Below are positions 54,672-63,236 of a stretch of DNA of 64,000 nt, piece by piece; the stretch's first letter is position 1, and each line of letters starts with the position of its first letter. The notes beneath the pieces were generated by a model. The model was not told the DNA's origin. It searched no databases and saw only the letters and a program-made list of their open reading frames with translations. The stretch is from Barnesiella sp. (GTDB lineage Bacteria > Bacteroidota > Bacteroidia > Bacteroidales > Muribaculaceae): positions 35,684 to 99,683 of the forward strand of contig JAAVEW010000005.1 in the NCBI GenBank assembly GCA_014801075.1, written 5' to 3'. The position numbers were made by a program, and so were the translations under genes.

Positions 54672-56114
54672 ATGAAAAGAAAATCTCTTTATCTCCTTCC
54701 GATAGCAGCGACGATGCTGACAGCAGCAGCATCATGTGCCACAGGGTCACGCAACGCAAGCGGCGGTGAAGTCACCGGCGTGGGCGGTATGTCGTGGGCC
54801 GAACCTACCCCCTACGGGATGGTGCTCGTGTCGAGAGGTTCGATGGAAGTAGGCCCGCAGAAGGCCGACAGCCTGTGGAATCTCCCCGCATCGGCACGCG
54901 GTGTGTCGGTCGACGCTTTCTGGATGGACGAGACCGAAATAACCAACTCCAAGTACAAGCAGTTCGTATTCTGGGTGCGCGACTCCATTATCCGCGAGCG
55001 TCTTGCCGACCCGGCCTACGGCGGCAACGAAGCGTTTAAAATCGAGGAGGACAAGGACGGCAACCCCATCACTCCCCACCTCAACTGGAACAAGCCTATT
55101 CCCTGGCGCAACGCCAACGAGGATGAGCAGCGTGCCATCGAGAGCGTGTATCGCACCAATCCCATCACGGGTCAGCGCGAACTCGATCCCGAGCAGCTCA
55201 ACTACCGCTACGAAATCTACAACCACACCGAGGCAGCCAAGCGTAAGAACCGTCTTGACCCTCGCCGTCGCGAGTATAACACCGACCGCCCCACCCCCAC
55301 CGATGTGCCCATCATATCCAAGGACACCGCCTACATCGACGACGAGGGCGAAATCGTGCGCCGCACCATCACCCGCGGCCTGACCGGCAACTATGACTTC
55401 CTCAACACTTATATAGTTAATGTGTACCCCGACACCACCGCCTGGGTCAACGACTTCGACAACGCTTACAACGAGCCTTACGTGCGCATGTACTTCTCGC
55501 ACGGCGGTTACAGCGACTATCCCGTGGTAGGTGTAAGCTGGGAGCAGGCCAACGCGTTCTGCAACTGGCGTACCGACTACCTGCGCCGCGCCCTCGGCCG
55601 CGAAGGCGTCTACGTTGAGCCCTACCGCCTCCCCACCGAGGCCGAGTGGGAATACGCAGCCCGCGCCGGTGTCAACGAAAACATGTACCCCTGGGAGGGT
55701 GACCTCCCCCTGAGCGAGGACAAAGGTTGCTTCTACGCCAACTTCAAGCCTAACGAAGGCAACTACGTGAAGGACGGACAGCTCATCACGGCGCGCGTAG
55801 GCACCTACGCCCCCAATGATTTCGGTCTCTACGACATGGCGGGTAACGTGAGCGAATGGACCTCGACGGCCTACACCGAGAGCGTCAGCAAGCTCACCAG
55901 CGACCTCAACCCCGAGTATCGCTACGACGCAGCCCAGGAGGACCCCTACAAGATGAAGCGCAAGATTGTGCGCGGCGGTTCGTGGAAGGACATCGCCCAC
56001 AACATCCGCTCCGACATACGCATGTGGGAATACCAGAACGAGCAGCGCTCATATATCGGATTCCGCTGCGTGCGCTCCCAGATAGGTTTCGCCAAAGGAA
56101 ACAAACTGAAATAA
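54672..56114 (+). CDS. porK: T9SS ring lipoprotein PorK/GldK
   Basis: 480 residues with a lipobox (AAASC). The body is a formylglycine-generating-enzyme/sulfatase-modifying-factor fold: FWMDETEITNSKYKQFVFW, VVGVSWEQANAFCNWR, RLPTEAEWEYAARAG, LYDMAGNVSEWTS and a C-terminal YIGFRCVR. In T9SS this domain is structural. PorK with PorN forms the periplasmic ring under the outer membrane. The 417-residue minus-strand ORF here is a shadow. Confidence 0.95.
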   Translation: MKRKSLYLLPIAATMLTAAASCATGSRNASGGEVTGVGGMSWAEPTPYGMVLVSRGSMEVGPQKADSLWNLPASARGVSVDAFWMDETEITNSKYKQFVFWVRDSIIRERLADPAYGGNEAFKIEEDKDGNPITPHLNWNKPIPWRNANEDEQRAIESVYRTNPITGQRELDPEQLNYRYEIYNHTEAAKRKNRLDPRRREYNTDRPTPTDVPIISKDTAYIDDEGEIVRRTITRGLTGNYDFLNTYIVNVYPDTTAWVNDFDNAYNEPYVRMYFSHGGYSDYPVVGVSWEQANAFCNWRTDYLRRALGREGVYVEPYRLPTEAEWEYAARAGVNENMYPWEGDLPLSEDKGCFYANFKPNEGNYVKDGQLITARVGTYAPNDFGLYDMAGNVSEWTSTAYTESVSKLTSDLNPEYRYDAAQEDPYKMKRKIVRGGSWKDIAHNIRSDIRMWEYQNEQRSYIGFRCVRSQIGFAKGNKLK

Positions 56115-56219
56115 AACGGCGCCGGCCGGTGACAGCTCTCCGAGCCACGCACCGGCCCTCAGCAAGAACCATAGTAAATCAATCATCTTCAACCGAGATA
56201 ACAAAACAAAATATCCGCG

Positions 56220-57218
56220 ATGGGAAAAGTAAAAAGATATAAGAACCGCATAACCCGCTTCCTTGCGAGCGACGGAGGTCAACGCTTCTTCAATTTCGCC
56301 TACTCCATAGGTGCGGCAATCGTAATATGGGGTGCTCTCTTCAAGATATTGCACCTACCCGGAGGCAATGTCCTTCTTTCGCTCGGTATGGGCACCGAGG
56401 TATTAATGTTCATCCTTTCGGCATTTGACCGCCCGCCGCGCGAATATCACTGGGAAGAGGTGTTCCCCGCCTTCGACCGTTCACGCAACAGCGAAGATAA
56501 CGCCGACGGTGCCACCGCTGCCATCCCCGCAGCCGGAGCCAACGGCACTACCGTGATTGTGACCGGTTCGGGCAACGACCGGTCAGCCAATGGCCTTCCC
56601 GCCGTAAGCGTCAGCGAAGCCAAGGCAGCAGCCGGTATTCCCCAGAATATCAACCTCACCGAGGAGGACTCGCGTTCGCTCTCCGAAAGCATCGCCAAGA
56701 TGGCCGCCGCGTCCGACCAGCTCGCACGCATGGCCGAACTCACCTCGGCTACTCAGCAATATCTCGACCGTATGGCCAACATCGCCGACGAGATGGAGCA
56801 CCTGCGCAACACTACCGCCGCCCTCAATCAGGTGTCGGACGTGCTGCTCGACAGCTACCGCGCCATCACCGAGAACTCCGAGAACATCACCCGCAGCTCA
56901 TCGGGCTACGTGGAGCAGATGCAGGACCTCAACCGCAACCTCACCGGCCTCAACACCATCTACGAGATACAGCTCAAGAGCGTGTCGTCGCAGCTCGATT
57001 CAATCGACCGCGTCAACCGAGGCATCAAGGATATCCGCGACATGTACGAGAAGAGCTCTACCCAGAGCGCACGCTACGTCGAGGAGACCGAGCGCATGGC
57101 CCACTACATGCACCAGCTCAACGCCGTCTATGAGAAGATGCTCACGGCCATGACTGTCAACATGTACCGCCAGCCCATACCCGTCGACCCCGATCCCGTC
57201 AACGGCAAGCAAGTGTAA
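56220..57218 (+). CDS. porL: T9SS motor protein PorL/GldL
   Basis: 332 residues. Two membrane helices near the N-terminus (FFNFAYSIGAAIVIWGALFKIL and VLLSLGMGTEVLMFILSAF) include a glutamate at position 60 in the second helix, equivalent to the residue needed for proton flow in studied PorL/GldL. A long cytoplasmic coiled-coil-rich region follows (for example QLKSVSSQLDSIDRVNRG). With PorM it forms the inner-membrane motor that energises secretion. Confidence 0.93.
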   Translation: MGKVKRYKNRITRFLASDGGQRFFNFAYSIGAAIVIWGALFKILHLPGGNVLLSLGMGTEVLMFILSAFDRPPREYHWEEVFPAFDRSRNSEDNADGATAAIPAAGANGTTVIVTGSGNDRSANGLPAVSVSEAKAAAGIPQNINLTEEDSRSLSESIAKMAAASDQLARMAELTSATQQYLDRMANIADEMEHLRNTTAALNQVSDVLLDSYRAITENSENITRSSSGYVEQMQDLNRNLTGLNTIYEIQLKSVSSQLDSIDRVNRGIKDIRDMYEKSSTQSARYVEETERMAHYMHQLNAVYEKMLTAMTVNMYRQPIPVDPDPVNGKQV

Positions 57219-57325
57219 CACAGCGCGGGGAGCGCATCTCCGCATCATAACAAAGATATATCAGAGAGCGACTGAGCGCGGGCCCGCTGCTCCGCACAGC
57301 CTCTCACGAAACGTAAAATATAAGA

Positions 57326-58891
57326 ATGGGAGCTTCCAACAATCGATTATCGCCACGCCAGAAGATGATAAATCTTATGTATATCGTCCTCATGGCCATG
57401 CTCGCGCTTAATGTTTCAAGCGACGTGCTCGACGGCTTCACCCAGGTGAAGGAAGGATTGGTACGCACCAATGACAACATAGAACAGCGCAACGCCTCCA
57501 TATTCGGCGCCCTCGAGGCCTTCAGCATGCAGAATCCCGAGAAGGGATTGCAATGGTATCAGAAAGCGGTGGAGGTGCGCGAGCGCACAGCACGCATCTA
57601 TGACCTCGTCGACTCGCTCAAACTGCAGATAGTGCAGAAGGCCGACGGCCCTCAGGGCAATGTCGACAACCTCGTCAACCGCGAGGACCTCGACGCAGCG
57701 GCCTCAATCATGCTTGAGCCTGCCACCGGACGCGGCGCCATGCTGCGCGAGTCAATCGAAGCATATCGCAGTTTCATCACCTCCATAGTTACCGATTCCG
57801 TTAAAAGTTCGAGCATAGAGCAAGCGCTCGCCACCGACCCGGTGCAGCGCAAAGGCGAAATCGGCGAAATGAATTGGGAGGAATACAAGTTTGAAAACCA
57901 GCCCGTTGTGGCAGCCGTCACATTGCTCACCAAGTTGCAGAACGATATCCGCTACTCGGAGGGCGAGGCGCTCCAGTCACTTCTGGCCAATGTCGACGCA
58001 GGTGACGTGCGCGTAAACCGTCTCGACGCTTTCGTCATACCCGACTCACGCTTCGTGATGCGCGGTGGCAAATATCAGGCCAACATCGTCCTTGCCGCCG
58101 TCGACACCACCCAGCGACCCAACATCTACATCAACGGCAAGAAACTCGGCGAGAACGGTCTCTACGAGGTGGTGGCCAACGCTTCGGGCAACTTCGAGTA
58201 TAAAGGTTATCTGGAAGTACCCCACGGCGACGGCACCATGACACGCCACGACTTCTCGTCGGCCTATACCGTCATTGAACCTACAGCCACTGTGTCGGCC
58301 ACGATGATGAACGTGCTCTACGCCGGCATCGACAACCCCATCAGCATCTCAGTGCCGGGCGTTGCCAACACCGGTGTCACCGCTACGATGACCAACGGCA
58401 CGCTGACCCGCCGCGGCGACGCGTGGGTAGCCCATCCCTCCAAGGTTGGCGAACCCGCCGTGCTGACTGTCACCGCCGACATGAACGGTAAGAAGACCGA
58501 CGTGTCACGCACCGAGTTCCGAGTGCGCAAACTCCCCGACCCCACTCCCTTCGTATCATACAAGGATGGCGAGGGCAACACCGTGCATTATCGCGGAGGC
58601 GGTCGCGGCATCTCCAAGAACCTGCTTATGCAGGCTCCCGGCATCGAGGCCGCTATCGACGACGATTTGCTCAACATATCGTTCAACGTGCTCAGTTTCG
58701 AGACTGTCACCTTCGACTCCATGGGCAACGCCATGCCTGAAGTGTCGGACGGCAACAAGTTCTCGGCTCGCCAGAAAGCGCAGCTGCAGCGACTCAAACG
58801 CGGCAACCGCATCTACGTGACCCGCGTGAAAGCGGTTGGCCCCGACGGCATCACCCGCGAACTCGCACCGCTTGAAATCATCATCAACTAA
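57326..58891 (+). CDS. porM: T9SS motor protein PorM/GldM
   Basis: 521 residues. A single N-terminal membrane helix (MINLMYIVLMAMLALNVSSDVLDGF) leads to a large periplasmic region made of several domains, with features such as DAFVIPDSRFVMRGGKYQA and PFVSYKDGEG. It spans the periplasm and transmits PorL energy to the PorK-PorN ring. Length matches the family. Confidence 0.94.
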   Translation: MGASNNRLSPRQKMINLMYIVLMAMLALNVSSDVLDGFTQVKEGLVRTNDNIEQRNASIFGALEAFSMQNPEKGLQWYQKAVEVRERTARIYDLVDSLKLQIVQKADGPQGNVDNLVNREDLDAAASIMLEPATGRGAMLRESIEAYRSFITSIVTDSVKSSSIEQALATDPVQRKGEIGEMNWEEYKFENQPVVAAVTLLTKLQNDIRYSEGEALQSLLANVDAGDVRVNRLDAFVIPDSRFVMRGGKYQANIVLAAVDTTQRPNIYINGKKLGENGLYEVVANASGNFEYKGYLEVPHGDGTMTRHDFSSAYTVIEPTATVSATMMNVLYAGIDNPISISVPGVANTGVTATMTNGTLTRRGDAWVAHPSKVGEPAVLTVTADMNGKKTDVSRTEFRVRKLPDPTPFVSYKDGEGNTVHYRGGGRGISKNLLMQAPGIEAAIDDDLLNISFNVLSFETVTFDSMGNAMPEVSDGNKFSARQKAQLQRLKRGNRIYVTRVKAVGPDGITRELAPLEIIIN

Positions 58892-58927
58892 ACCATATTC
58901 CGGAAATAAAAAATACCATAATATACA

Positions 58928-60028
58928 ATGAGCGTATTGAAAAGACATATCACCGTGGCAGCCGCCCTGCTCATGACCGCTGCGGCGGCCGTAGCGCAGG
59001 ACTCCTCGTCGAGCACCGTAGTGCGCCGCGGGGGCGCTGACCGCAACCGCAACGAGCAGAAGCAGCCCGGAGTGACTGACCGCATGCAGAAATTCTACGA
59101 AGAGGCGCCCAAAAGCGATGCCGACATGCAGTGGATGCGCGTTATTTACCGCGAGATTGACCTCAACAAGCCCAAAAATGCCTCGCTCTACTACCCCGAG
59201 GATATTATCGACGGCGACAAGAATCTCTTCCGCATCATTCTGGAACAGCTCGCCGACAACCGCATAGCCGCTTACGAATACCTCGACGGACGCGAAATAT
59301 TCACCGACCAATACAAACTCAAGGTAGGTGACATGCTCGACCGCTTCCACATCTATCATACCGATGCCAAGGGCTCGACGGAGAAGAATCCCCGCTATGT
59401 CATCGAAGAGGTTGATGTACCCACCAACGAGGTGCTGTCATACTATCTGCTCGAACGCTGGGAATTTGACTCGCGCTCCAACAATATGCGCACCCGCGTT
59501 GAAGCTATCTGCCCTGTGCTCCATCGCTCGGGCGACTTCGGCGGCGATGCCATGAAGTACCCCATGTTCTGGGTGAAGATGGATGCTCTCCGCCCCTATC
59601 TGTCGCAGCAGTATATATTTATCGACGATGACAACAACCTGCCCAAGTACACTCTCGACGATTTCTTCGCCATGAACATGTATGAAGGCGACATATACAA
59701 GACCCGCAACCTGCGCAACCAGTCGATGATGCAGATGTATCCCGACCCCGACGATCTCAAGCGCGCGCAGGACAGCATCCAGAACCGTCTTGAGACCTTT
59801 GACGACCACCTTTGGGTGCCCTCGCGCGAGGAGGTTATCGCAGCCCGTGAGGCACGCGAGGCCGCAGCCGCAGGCGACTCAATCGTAATCCCCAGCCGCG
59901 ACACGAAAACCGGCTCCGCCCGCTCGTCACGCGCCCGCAAGCCTGCCGCCAAACGCAAAGAACCCAAGTCAATCAAAGGCAGCAACTCAAGCAACAACGC
60001 TGTCCGCTCAGTTCGCCGCCGCAAATAG
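58928..60028 (+). CDS. porN: T9SS ring protein PorN/GldN
   Basis: 366 residues with a signal peptide (AAALLMTAAAAVAQ). The GldN pattern includes WMRVIYREIDLNKPKNASLYYP, RYVIEEVDVPTNEVLSYYLLERW and FGGDAMKYPMFWVK. The last 40 residues form a basic, low-complexity tail (SSRARKPAAKRKEPKSIKGS). PorN binds PorK in the periplasmic ring and contacts PorM. It is the last gene of the operon, followed by a terminator. Confidence 0.94.
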   Translation: MSVLKRHITVAAALLMTAAAAVAQDSSSSTVVRRGGADRNRNEQKQPGVTDRMQKFYEEAPKSDADMQWMRVIYREIDLNKPKNASLYYPEDIIDGDKNLFRIILEQLADNRIAAYEYLDGREIFTDQYKLKVGDMLDRFHIYHTDAKGSTEKNPRYVIEEVDVPTNEVLSYYLLERWEFDSRSNNMRTRVEAICPVLHRSGDFGGDAMKYPMFWVKMDALRPYLSQQYIFIDDDNNLPKYTLDDFFAMNMYEGDIYKTRNLRNQSMMQMYPDPDDLKRAQDSIQNRLETFDDHLWVPSREEVIAAREAREAAAAGDSIVIPSRDTKTGSARSSRARKPAAKRKEPKSIKGSNSSNNAVRSVRRRK

Positions 60029-60175
60029 TTGATTCAATGCATAATTCACAATTCATAATTCATAATTGACGATGCATAATGCTCAATTGATAATTCATAA
60101 TGCACCATTCGGAATTTACCGATTGGGATTGGCATTTTGGAAAACTGATTGACATTTAATAAAATAACTTATACT

Positions 60176-60217
60176 GAAATCGGTCACGCCGGGTAATGAA
60201 CGGGCGTGACCGATTTC
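60176..60217 (+). terminator. Terminator of the T9SS operon
   Basis: A perfect 15-bp stem, GAAATCGGTCACGCC / GGCGTGACCGATTTC, followed by TTTTC, about 150 bp after the porN stop. Confidence 0.8.
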
Positions 60218-60445
60218 TTTTCAGTTCATTCCGGTTCAATTAATTTCATTTGAGCTAAGTAACTGTTCAAAATTATTTTAACATTGTAACGGGATGAGTT
60301 ACTTATTTTTTTGAGGGGAATCAGCCTCTCCGAGCCCGCATAATTATGAATCATGAATTATGAATTGGCTTTGCTGCGCAGAATTATTTTATATGTGCAA
60401 AAGGTTAAGGTTATGTTAAAGAATATGTAATTCAGAATTTTTTAC

Positions 60446-60453
60446 TATTTTTG
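60446..60453 (+). promoter_or_regulatory. Putative -7 box of the oxoacid oxidoreductase operon
   Basis: TATTTTTG matches TAnnTTTG, about 48 bp before the ferredoxin-type subunit start codon. No clear -33 element is visible. Confidence 0.45.
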
Positions 60454-60500
60454 CATTACAAAACATATAAAAGGTATAATATACACTATTATTAAACATC

Positions 60501-60731
60501 ATGGCAAAAATTCACGGAGCCGTAGTAATTGATGAAGAGCGGTGCAAAGGGTGTGACCTGTGCGTAGTTGCATGTCCTACCGATGTGTTGCTGCTCAAAC
60601 AGAAAGAGGTCAATGACCGTGGCTATCACTATGCCTATATGGCTCAGCCTCAGGCTTGCATAGGATGTGCGGCATGCGCGACAGTATGTCCCGACGCCTG
60701 CATCGAAGTCTACAGGGTGGTTGAGAAATAA
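60501..60731 (+). CDS. korD: 2-oxoacid:ferredoxin oxidoreductase, 4Fe-4S (delta) subunit
   Basis: 76 residues with two 4Fe-4S motifs, CKGCDLCVVACP and CIGCAACATVCPD. It carries electrons from the catalytic subunits to ferredoxin. It is the first gene of a four-gene operon with alpha, beta and gamma subunits, typical of the VOR/KOR group in anaerobes. Confidence 0.9.
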   Translation: MAKIHGAVVIDEERCKGCDLCVVACPTDVLLLKQKEVNDRGYHYAYMAQPQACIGCAACATVCPDACIEVYRVVEK

Positions 60732-60758
60732 CAACAAACGAGACAAAGACGAAAAATT

Positions 60759-61862
60759 ATGAATGAAGATATAAGGCTGATGAAGGGCAACGAAGCCATC
60801 GCTCACGCTGCGGTGCGCTACGGTGTCGACGGGTACTTCGGCTACCCCATCACCCCCCAGTCAGAAGTGCTTGAGACTCTTGAGGCTCTCATGCCGTGGG
60901 AAACTACCGGCATGGTCGTGCTTCAGGCCGAGAGCGAGGTTTCATCAATCAATATGGTATATGGCGGTGCGGCCACCGGTAAGGCGGTCATGACATCGTC
61001 GTCAAGCCCCGGCGTGTCACTGATGCAGGAAGGCATTTCCTACATCGCGGCATCGGAACTCCCCGCACTGATTGTCAACGTGATGCGCGGCGGCCCCGGC
61101 CTCGGCACCATCCACCCCTCGCAGAGCGACTATTTCCAGGCAACCAAAGGCGGCGGCCACGGCGACTATCGCCTCATCGTGCTTGCCCCCTCGTCGGTGC
61201 AGGAGATGGCCGACTTCGTAGGACTCGGTTTCGACCTCGCTTTCAAGTACCGCAACCCCGTTATGATACTCTCCGACGGCGTCATCGGTCAGATGATGGA
61301 GAAGGTAGTGCTCCCCGAGCAGCGTCCGCGCCGCACCGAGGAGGAGATTCGTCGCCAGTGTCCCTGGGCGCTCACCGGCAAGACTGCCGACCGCAAGCGC
61401 AACGTCGTCACCTCGCTCGAACTCGACTCAGCCATCATGGAGAAAAACAACGAGCGTTTCCAGCGTACCTACCGCGAGATTGAAGCCAACGAAGTGCGCT
61501 ATCAGGAATACTTCACCGACGATGCCGACTACATCATCGTAGCCTTCGGCTCTATGGCCCGTATTTGCCTCAAAGCCGTGGAGGAAGCGCGCAAGGCCGG
61601 TGTGAAAATCGGCATGATACGCCCCATCACCCTCTGGCCCTTCCCCTACAAGGAGATAGAGCGCATAGCCTCCCGCGTCAAAGGCATCCTCGTGGCCGAG
61701 CTCAATGCAGGCCAGATGATTGAGGACGTGCGCCTCGCCGTTCACGACAACGTGCCCGTGGCCCACTTCGGCCGCATGGGCGGCATCGTGCCCAACCCCG
61801 CCGAAGTGCTTGAGGCATTCACTAAAAATTTCGGCGTAAAATTCAACAATCCAATTGATTGA
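60759..61862 (+). CDS. vorB: 2-oxoacid:ferredoxin oxidoreductase, alpha subunit (VorB-like)
   Basis: 367 residues. The pyrimidine-binding domain starts MKGNEAIAHAAVRYGVDGYFGYPITPQSE, with TSSSSPGVSLMQEGISYI and a C-terminal transketolase-like domain (YIIVAFGSMARICLKAVEEARKAG). The complex oxidatively decarboxylates a branched-chain 2-oxoacid or 2-oxoglutarate to acyl-CoA with reduced ferredoxin. The VorB naming follows common Bacteroidales annotation; substrate is not fixed by sequence. Confidence 0.9.
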   Translation: MNEDIRLMKGNEAIAHAAVRYGVDGYFGYPITPQSEVLETLEALMPWETTGMVVLQAESEVSSINMVYGGAATGKAVMTSSSSPGVSLMQEGISYIAASELPALIVNVMRGGPGLGTIHPSQSDYFQATKGGGHGDYRLIVLAPSSVQEMADFVGLGFDLAFKYRNPVMILSDGVIGQMMEKVVLPEQRPRRTEEEIRRQCPWALTGKTADRKRNVVTSLELDSAIMEKNNERFQRTYREIEANEVRYQEYFTDDADYIIVAFGSMARICLKAVEEARKAGVKIGMIRPITLWPFPYKEIERIASRVKGILVAELNAGQMIEDVRLAVHDNVPVAHFGRMGGIVPNPAEVLEAFTKNFGVKFNNPID

Positions 61863-61864
61863 AC

Positions 61865-62650
61865 ATGGAACTGAACGAAATCATAAATCCCGCCAACCGC
61901 GTGTACAGCCGTCCCGCTCTGCTCGACGACAACACTATGCACTACTGCCCCGGCTGTAGTCACGGCGTGGTACATAAAATAATAGCTGAAATCATTGAGG
62001 AAATGGGTATGCAGGACAAGACCATCGGCGTTGCGCCGGTAGGTTGCGCCGTATTCGCCTACAACTATATCGACGTTGACTGGGTTGAAGCAGCCCACGG
62101 CCGCGCACCCGCCCTCGCCACTGCCATACAGCGTCTCAACCCCGACAAACTGGTATTCACCTACCAGGGCGACGGCGACCTCGCCGCCATCGGTACGGCC
62201 GAGACAATCCACGCTGCCAACCGCGGCGAGAACATAGCCATCATCTTCATCAACAATGCCATCTATGGCATGACCGGCGGACAGATGGCCCCCACCACTC
62301 TCGAGGGCCAGAAGACAGCCACCACCCCCTACGGACGCCGCGCCGACCTCAACGGCTATCCCCTCGCCATCTCCGACCTGCTGGCACGCCTCGACGGCAC
62401 TCACTACGTGACCCGTCAGTCGGTCCACACTGCAGCATCGGTGCGCAAGGCCAAAGCCGCCATCCGCAAAGCATTCCAGAATGCCATCGACGGCAAAGGC
62501 ACCTCGGTAGTTGAAATCGTAGGCACCTGCAGCTCGGGCTGGAAGATGAGCCCCGACGCCTCCAACAAGTGGATGGAGAAACACATGTTTGAGAAATATC
62601 CCCTCGGCGACCTCAAAGATGCCGGTGAACTTAAAGAGAATACAAAATGA
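61865..62650 (+). CDS. korB: 2-oxoacid:ferredoxin oxidoreductase, beta (TPP-binding) subunit
   Basis: The ORF track begins at a TTG (61859) overlapping the vorB stop; ATG 61865 (MELNEIINPANRVYSRPALL) is preferred, 261 residues. It has the cluster and TPP motifs HYCPGCSHGVVHK, GDGDLAAIGTAETIHAANRG and INNAIYGMTGGQMAPTT. It holds thiamine diphosphate and performs the decarboxylation. The next gene overlaps its stop by 4 bp. Confidence 0.92.
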   Translation: MELNEIINPANRVYSRPALLDDNTMHYCPGCSHGVVHKIIAEIIEEMGMQDKTIGVAPVGCAVFAYNYIDVDWVEAAHGRAPALATAIQRLNPDKLVFTYQGDGDLAAIGTAETIHAANRGENIAIIFINNAIYGMTGGQMAPTTLEGQKTATTPYGRRADLNGYPLAISDLLARLDGTHYVTRQSVHTAASVRKAKAAIRKAFQNAIDGKGTSVVEIVGTCSSGWKMSPDASNKWMEKHMFEKYPLGDLKDAGELKENTK

Positions 62651-63180
62651 AGGAAGAAATAGTCATAGCCGGATTCGGCGGCCAGGGTGTGCTCTCCATG
62701 GGCAAGATACTCGCCTACGCGGCATTGATGAACGACCTTGAGGTCACCTGGATGCCCTCTTACGGTCCCGAACAGCGTGGCGGCACGGCCAACGTGACCG
62801 TCATACTCAGCGACGAGGAAATATCCTCGCCTATTGTCGACATGTATGACACCGCCGTCATACTCAACCAGCAGAGTCTCGACAAGTTCGAGAGCCACAT
62901 CAAGCCCGGCGGCACCCTCATCTACGACCCCTACGGCATTCACCACGAGCCTACACGCACCGACATCAACATCGTGAAAGTCAACGCTATGGATGCGTCA
63001 ATCGAGCTTGGCAACGCCAAGGGTTACAACATGATACTGCTCGGCGCTCTGCTCAAACTCAAGCCCGTAGTATCGCTCGACGATGTGCTCCGCGGCCTCA
63101 AGAAAGCTCTGCCCGAACGCCATCACCATCTCATCCCCGCCAACGAGCAGGCTATCCTCAAGGGCATGAGCCTTGTATAA
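62647..63180 (+). CDS. korC: 2-oxoacid:ferredoxin oxidoreductase, gamma subunit
   Basis: 177 residues with GFGGQGVLSMGKILAYAAL, SYGPEQRGGTANVTVILSD and a Rossmann-like fold typical of the gamma subunit, which helps bind CoA. Overlap with korB (ATGA) and spacing show a single operon. The set of four subunits is complete. Confidence 0.92.
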   Translation: MKEEIVIAGFGGQGVLSMGKILAYAALMNDLEVTWMPSYGPEQRGGTANVTVILSDEEISSPIVDMYDTAVILNQQSLDKFESHIKPGGTLIYDPYGIHHEPTRTDINIVKVNAMDASIELGNAKGYNMILLGALLKLKPVVSLDDVLRGLKKALPERHHHLIPANEQAILKGMSLV

Positions 63181-63236
63181 GTCTCCCCGCGCCCTATTCC
63201 AATTTTATCACAACCGACATCTTACTGACGCTCTAA

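Larger units (their letters stand above)
60029..60500. other. Intergenic region with ATTCATAATT repeats
   Basis: About 470 bp without a gene. ATTCATAATT-type repeats occur at about 60040-60105 and, in inverted form, at 60339-60366. The porN terminator and the promoter-like -7 box of the next operon lie between or after them. Confidence 0.6.

Noticed and set aside
54747-56000. 417-residue minus-strand ORF
   Set aside because: It is the shadow of porK, which has strong family motifs and operon context; the antisense translation is Val/Gly-rich without recognisable motifs.
58556-59359. 267-residue minus-strand ORF spanning porM and porN
   Set aside because: Overlaps two clear T9SS genes and the gap between them; no motifs.
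61742-62584. 280-residue minus-strand ORF
   Set aside because: Antisense to the vorB and korB genes, which have clear catalytic motifs.
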